This document shows positions 6,761 to 9,382 of a DNA stretch of 9,382 nucleotides, in pieces. A program made the position numbers and the translations under genes. Source of the stretch: Candidatus Methanovirga meridionalis (lineage in GTDB: Archaea > Methanobacteriota > Methanobacteria > Methanobacteriales > Methanobacteriaceae). The notes beneath the pieces were generated by a model. It saw nothing but the letters and a program-made list of their open reading frames with translations, was not told the DNA's origin and did not search any database. The stretch covers positions 1 through 9,382 of the forward strand of contig JAITPS010000179.1 in NCBI GenBank assembly GCA_031289325.1. Reading direction: 5' to 3'. How positions within the stretch are numbered: position 1 is the first letter of the stretch; each line of letters opens with the position of its first letter.

Positions 6761-6904
6761 TTAAAAATCATTTATATTAAATAAAAATCATTTATATTAA
6801 ATAAAATTTAAAATTATAAGTTCTTATAAAATTATATTCAAAATTAAATAATTTAATAACAAAATTATCATTTCAAAGTTTAGTAACTTTTCCATAAGGA
6901 CTAT
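6761..6904 (+). repeat. Dispersed AT-rich element, copy 5, with 20-bp head
   Basis: Two 20-bp head units (6761-6780 and 6781-6800, core TAAAAATCATTTATATTAA) run into a complete body with AAATTAAATAATTTAATAA. The tail AGTAACTTTTCCATAAGGAC is at about 6882-6901. It ends about 70 bp from the trpG stop codon, with the tail pointing at the gene end as in copy 4. Confidence 0.7.
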
Positions 6905-6973
6905 GAAATCATATTTTAATAAAAAATATTTATTTTAATTATAAATCAATATTGTATTTAAATCAATATATGG

Positions 6974-7543
6974 TCATAAATTTAGAAAGTTTTCTAAAAT
7001 ATTAAAACCATTAGGGGTTAATATTGATTCTGGGTGAAATTGAAGACCATAAACAGGATACTTCTTATGAGTTATTGCCATAATTTCATTGTCTTCTTTT
7101 GATTTAGCTATTATGGACAACTCATCAGGTAAATAGCTTTCAATCGCTGATAGAGAATGGTAGCGACCTACTGGGATTTCAGTTTTTAAATTTTTAAATA
7201 TTGGATTTTTGTTATTAATATTAATATTAGAAACCTTTCCATGGACCAACTTTTTTGAATAGCTAACTTTTCCTCCGAAAGCTTGATAAATACATTGATG
7301 CCCTAAACATATTCCTAAAATAGGAAGATCTTCATGAAATTTTTTTATAACTTCAATTGATATTCCTCCATCTGCAGGTTTTCCTGGTCCAGGAGATATA
7401 ACAATAAAATCTGGACTAATATTTTGAATTTCTAATAAATTTAATTCATCATTTCGTATAACTTTTATATTCTCATCTAACTCACCAATCATTTGATACA
7501 AATTATAAGAAAAACTATCGTAGTTGTCTATAAGTAAAATCAT
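6974..7543 (-). CDS. trpG: Anthranilate synthase component II, glutamine amidotransferase
   Basis: TrpG hydrolyses glutamine and channels ammonia to TrpE for anthranilate synthesis. This class I amidotransferase has 189 residues, the normal size. It opens MILLIDNYDSFSYNL, has the oxyanion motif PGPG at 51-54 and the nucleophile Cys79 in GICLGHQ (77-83). HGK is at 101-103 and RYHSL at 127-131. FHPES (169-173) supplies the His170 and Glu172 of the triad. I start at the ATG at 7541-7543, preceded by AAGGA at about 9 nt, because homologues begin at this position. An in-frame ATG at 7598-7600 overlaps the trpE stop as ATGA and would add 19 residues, so a coupled longer form is possible. A PabA role with a para-aminobenzoate synthase is possible for such proteins, but the location beside trpE argues for TrpG. 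Confidence 0.96.
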   Translation of the reverse strand: MILLIDNYDSFSYNLYQMIGELDENIKVIRNDELNLLEIQNISPDFIVISPGPGKPADGGISIEVIKKFHEDLPILGICLGHQCIYQAFGGKVSYSKKLVHGKVSNININNKNPIFKNLKTEIPVGRYHSLSAIESYLPDELSIIAKSKEDNEIMAITHKKYPVYGLQFHPESILTPNGFNILENFLNL

Positions 7544-7596
7544 TTTATCAATTCCTTGCAAATCATTTTTCTCAACATTATTAAAATATCGGTATT

Positions 7597-9129
7597 TCAT
7601 TCCTCGATGGATGTGGCTAATTTTAAAGCATTTAACACTGCTTTTGCTTTGTTCATACATTCCTCAAATTCTAATTCAGGAACACTATCTGCAACAATTC
7701 CTGCTCCTGATCGGATGAAAACTTTATTTTCTTTTGCAAAAGCCATTCTAATAGATATACATGTATCAACATTTCCAGATAAGCTAATATAACCAATTGC
7801 TCCCCCATATATGCCTCTTTTATTATTTTCTAATTCATTTATAATTTCACAAGCCCTAATCTTAGGTGCTCCAGATAAGGTTCCTGCTGGAAGAATAGCA
7901 TTAATAACATCCAAAAAATCTTTATCTTCTTTTAATTTTCCAATTACAGTTGAACCAATATGCATTACATGAGAAAATTTTTCAATATTAAGATATTTTT
8001 CAAGTTTAACCGAACCAATTTCAGCCACCCTCCCAATATCATTTCTTCCAAGATCAACCAACATATTATGTTCTGCAAGTTCTTTTTCATCAGAAAGTAA
8101 ATCTTCTTCAAACTTCTTATCTTCAGCATCATCTTTTCCTCTTGGTCTTGTTCCAGCCAATGGAAAGGTATATAATTTTTTATCTTGAAGTTTTACAAGA
8201 GTTTCAGGTGATGCTCCAGCTATTTCAATTTTGTCACTTAAAAAATAGAACATATAAGGAGAAGGATTAGTTATTCTAAGCACTCTATAAGTATCCAATA
8301 AACTTCCCTGTATTTCACAAGATAAAGGATTGGATAATACAACCTGGAAGATATCTCCTTCTTTTATATAATTTTTTGCCTTAATAACCATTTCACAGTA
8401 CTCTTCTTTAGAAAATAGTGGTTTAAAATTACTTATCAATTTAAGCCTATTTTCTACCTCATCAATTGATTCACCATTTTTAATTAAATTAACTAAATTA
8501 TTTAATTGTTTAATAGCTTTTTCATATTCCTCTTCAAGATTTTCAGTTTTAATATTGATGATTAGAATCATTTTTTGTTTATAGTTATCAAAAACAATGA
8601 CTTTATCAAATAACATTAAATCAACATCTTTAAATGATTCATTGAAAAATTTACCAAATAATTCATTGTTTTCTTTGAAATCTTTATTATTTTTCTCATT
8701 CAAATCAAAATCAAGTGAAGGCTCACTGTACTTTATGTATTCAAATGCAAAATATCCTACTAATCCTCCTGTAAATGGAGGTAATTCAGCTATTTTAGGG
8801 CTTCTGTTTTCAGCTATTATTTCTTTAATATATTTTCCAGGATTATTAGTTTTTTTTTCTATATTTTTATAACCTTTTATTTGAAGAAGTTGATTCTCAC
8901 AATTAATTTCCAGTTTTGGATCAAATCCAATTATTGTATATCTTCCCCATCTTTTTAGATCCTCTACACTTTCTAACATGAAGCAATGATTATTATTATT
9001 TTTCAGAATTTTAAGTACTTCAATTGGAGTTTTAATATCTGAAAATATTTCATATCCTATTGGAATACATTTATATTTATTATTATTAGCTGTTATTTCT
9101 TTTACTTCTTTTAATGATGGAAAAATCAT
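7597..9129 (-). CDS. trpE: Anthranilate synthase component I
   Basis: TrpE converts chorismate and TrpG-derived ammonia to anthranilate and pyruvate, the committed step. The 510 residues show an N-terminal regulatory domain (about 1-225) and a chorismate-binding domain (about 235-505). LES at 52-54 and NPSPYMF at 288-294 match positions that bind the inhibitor tryptophan in characterised enzymes, so feedback inhibition is likely intact. Catalytic signatures are GTRPRG (326-331), EHNMLVDLGRND (353-364), SHVMH (386-390), PAGTLSGAPK (414-423) and the C-terminal IRSGAGIVADS (472-482). These fit TrpE better than PabB or an isochorismate synthase, and trp genes follow. The start is the ATG at 9127-9129 with AAAGGA about 8 nt upstream. 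It is the first gene of the cluster. Its stop lies 53 nt before the chosen trpG start. Confidence 0.97.
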   Translation of the reverse strand: MIFPSLKEVKEITANNNKYKCIPIGYEIFSDIKTPIEVLKILKNNNNHCFMLESVEDLKRWGRYTIIGFDPKLEINCENQLLQIKGYKNIEKKTNNPGKYIKEIIAENRSPKIAELPPFTGGLVGYFAFEYIKYSEPSLDFDLNEKNNKDFKENNELFGKFFNESFKDVDLMLFDKVIVFDNYKQKMILIINIKTENLEEEYEKAIKQLNNLVNLIKNGESIDEVENRLKLISNFKPLFSKEEYCEMVIKAKNYIKEGDIFQVVLSNPLSCEIQGSLLDTYRVLRITNPSPYMFYFLSDKIEIAGASPETLVKLQDKKLYTFPLAGTRPRGKDDAEDKKFEEDLLSDEKELAEHNMLVDLGRNDIGRVAEIGSVKLEKYLNIEKFSHVMHIGSTVIGKLKEDKDFLDVINAILPAGTLSGAPKIRACEIINELENNKRGIYGGAIGYISLSGNVDTCISIRMAFAKENKVFIRSGAGIVADSVPELEFEECMNKAKAVLNALKLATSIEE

Positions 9130-9165
9130 ATTATTGTCCTTTTATAAACTTAATTTTAATTTTTG

Positions 9166-9177
9166 AATTATAGTTAT
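9166..9177 (-). promoter_or_regulatory. Candidate TATA box for trpE in the element tail
   Basis: AACTATAATT on the minus strand sits 37-46 bp upstream of the trpE ATG. Initiation about 25 bp downstream of the box would leave a short leader of about 15-20 nt that still contains the AAAGGA ribosome binding site. A second, similar site (GACTATAATT, 9231-9222) lies 56 bp further upstream. Both are the end of the dispersed element's tail. The call is inferential. Confidence 0.3.
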
Positions 9178-9300
9178 TTTGGAAAAGTTCTTAAATTTTA
9201 AAATGATAAATTTTTTTATTAAATTATAGTCATAATGGAAAAGTTCTTAAATTTTGAAATAATAATTTTTTTATTAAATTATTTAATTTTAAATATTATT
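9166..9300 (-). repeat. Dispersed AT-rich element, copy 6, inverted, with duplicated tail
   Basis: Read on the minus strand, the body TTAAATAATTTAATAAAA is followed by two tandem 56-bp copies of the tail (9277-9222 and 9221-9166). Each carries AATTTAAGAACTTTTCCA. This is the only copy on the minus strand, and its tail points at the trpE start codon 37 bp away. The tail sequence matches those of copies 1, 3, 4 and 5. Confidence 0.72.
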
Positions 9301-9382
9301 CTATTAAATTATTTAATTTTAAATATTATTCTATTAAATTATTTAATTTTAAATATTATTCTATTAAATTATTTAATTTTAA
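9271..9382. repeat. 30-bp tandem array at the window edge
   Basis: 9301-9330 and 9331-9360 are identical 30-bp units beginning CTATTAAATTATTTAATT. 9271-9300 differs by one base, and a fourth unit is cut by the window end. It repeats the body of element copy 6 (the TTAAATTATTTAA block). It continues beyond the window, so its length is not known. Confidence 0.92.

Larger units (their letters stand above)
6331..6973. other. Gap between trpG and trpD without a gene
   Basis: These 643 bp are extremely AT-rich with stops in all frames. They hold a 29-bp duplication, candidate TATA boxes for trpD, 20-bp tandem units and element copy 5. The middle part (about 6550-6760) shows only A/T-rich runs, including two stretches of seven A at 6645-6651 and 6659-6665 that would be T tracts for a trpG transcript. 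Confidence 0.7.

Noticed and set aside
9141..9148. TTTATAAA as TATA box of trpE
   Set aside because: It abuts the ribosome binding site, so transcription would start inside the coding sequence. The site at 9166-9177 is better placed.
583..9300. Dispersed element as a MITE or insertion sequence
   Set aside because: No terminal inverted repeats, no target-site duplications that I can identify in the AT-rich flanks, and no transposase gene in the window.
9130..9382. Trp attenuator or T-box riboswitch upstream of trpE
   Set aside because: No leader peptide with Trp codons, no specifier or antiterminator structure and almost no G/C to form stems.

Overview
The window holds a complete seven-gene tryptophan pathway from chorismate to tryptophan. 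All genes lie on the minus strand, so the operon reads from the right end of the window to the left: trpE, trpG, trpD, trpC, trpF, trpB, trpA. Every enzyme is a separate, full-length protein with recognisable catalytic residues. No gene is broken and none is fused. No tRNA, rRNA, CRISPR array or transposase gene is visible.

The organism has a very AT-rich genome. Codons are heavily biased to A/T, the proteins are rich in Lys, Asn and Ile, and the intergenic DNA is almost pure A+T. Shine-Dalgarno motifs (AAAGGA, GAGG, AAAGGAGGG) are present, and there are no bacterial hairpin/U-tail terminators at gene ends. I favour a low-GC methanogen of the Methanobrevibacter/Methanosphaera type. The evidence is style rather than a marker gene, and the order EGDCFBA is also common in low-GC bacteria, so a bacterium or a laterally acquired operon cannot be excluded.

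Layout, in transcription order: (1) 9382-9130, a repeat-filled leader; (2) trpE and trpG, tightly linked; (3) a 643-bp AT-rich gap; (4) trpD; (5) an 880-bp gap packed with tandem repeats; (6) trpC, trpF and trpB, tightly linked (trpF/trpB overlap by 8 nt); (7) a 165-bp array of 18-bp repeats; (8) trpA with a TTG start and a very strong ribosome binding site; (9) 847 bp of repeat-rich DNA without a gene. The long gaps suggest that EG, D and CFBA may be separate transcripts.

The enzymes work in order. TrpE/TrpG makes anthranilate from chorismate and glutamine. TrpD adds phosphoribose. TrpF isomerises. TrpC closes the indole ring. TrpA/TrpB makes tryptophan through indole. TrpE keeps the residues associated with tryptophan feedback inhibition.

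The unusual content is between the genes. A modular dispersed repeat has a head of about 20-bp tandem units, a body containing TTAAATAATTTAA, and a tail with consensus AAGAACTTTTCCATAATGAC. It occurs about six times: in every large gap, beyond trpA, and upstream of trpE in inverted orientation. Around it are exact 30-bp, 22-bp, 18-bp (55-bp higher-order) and 15-bp tandem arrays, two of which run through the stop codons of trpB and trpD.
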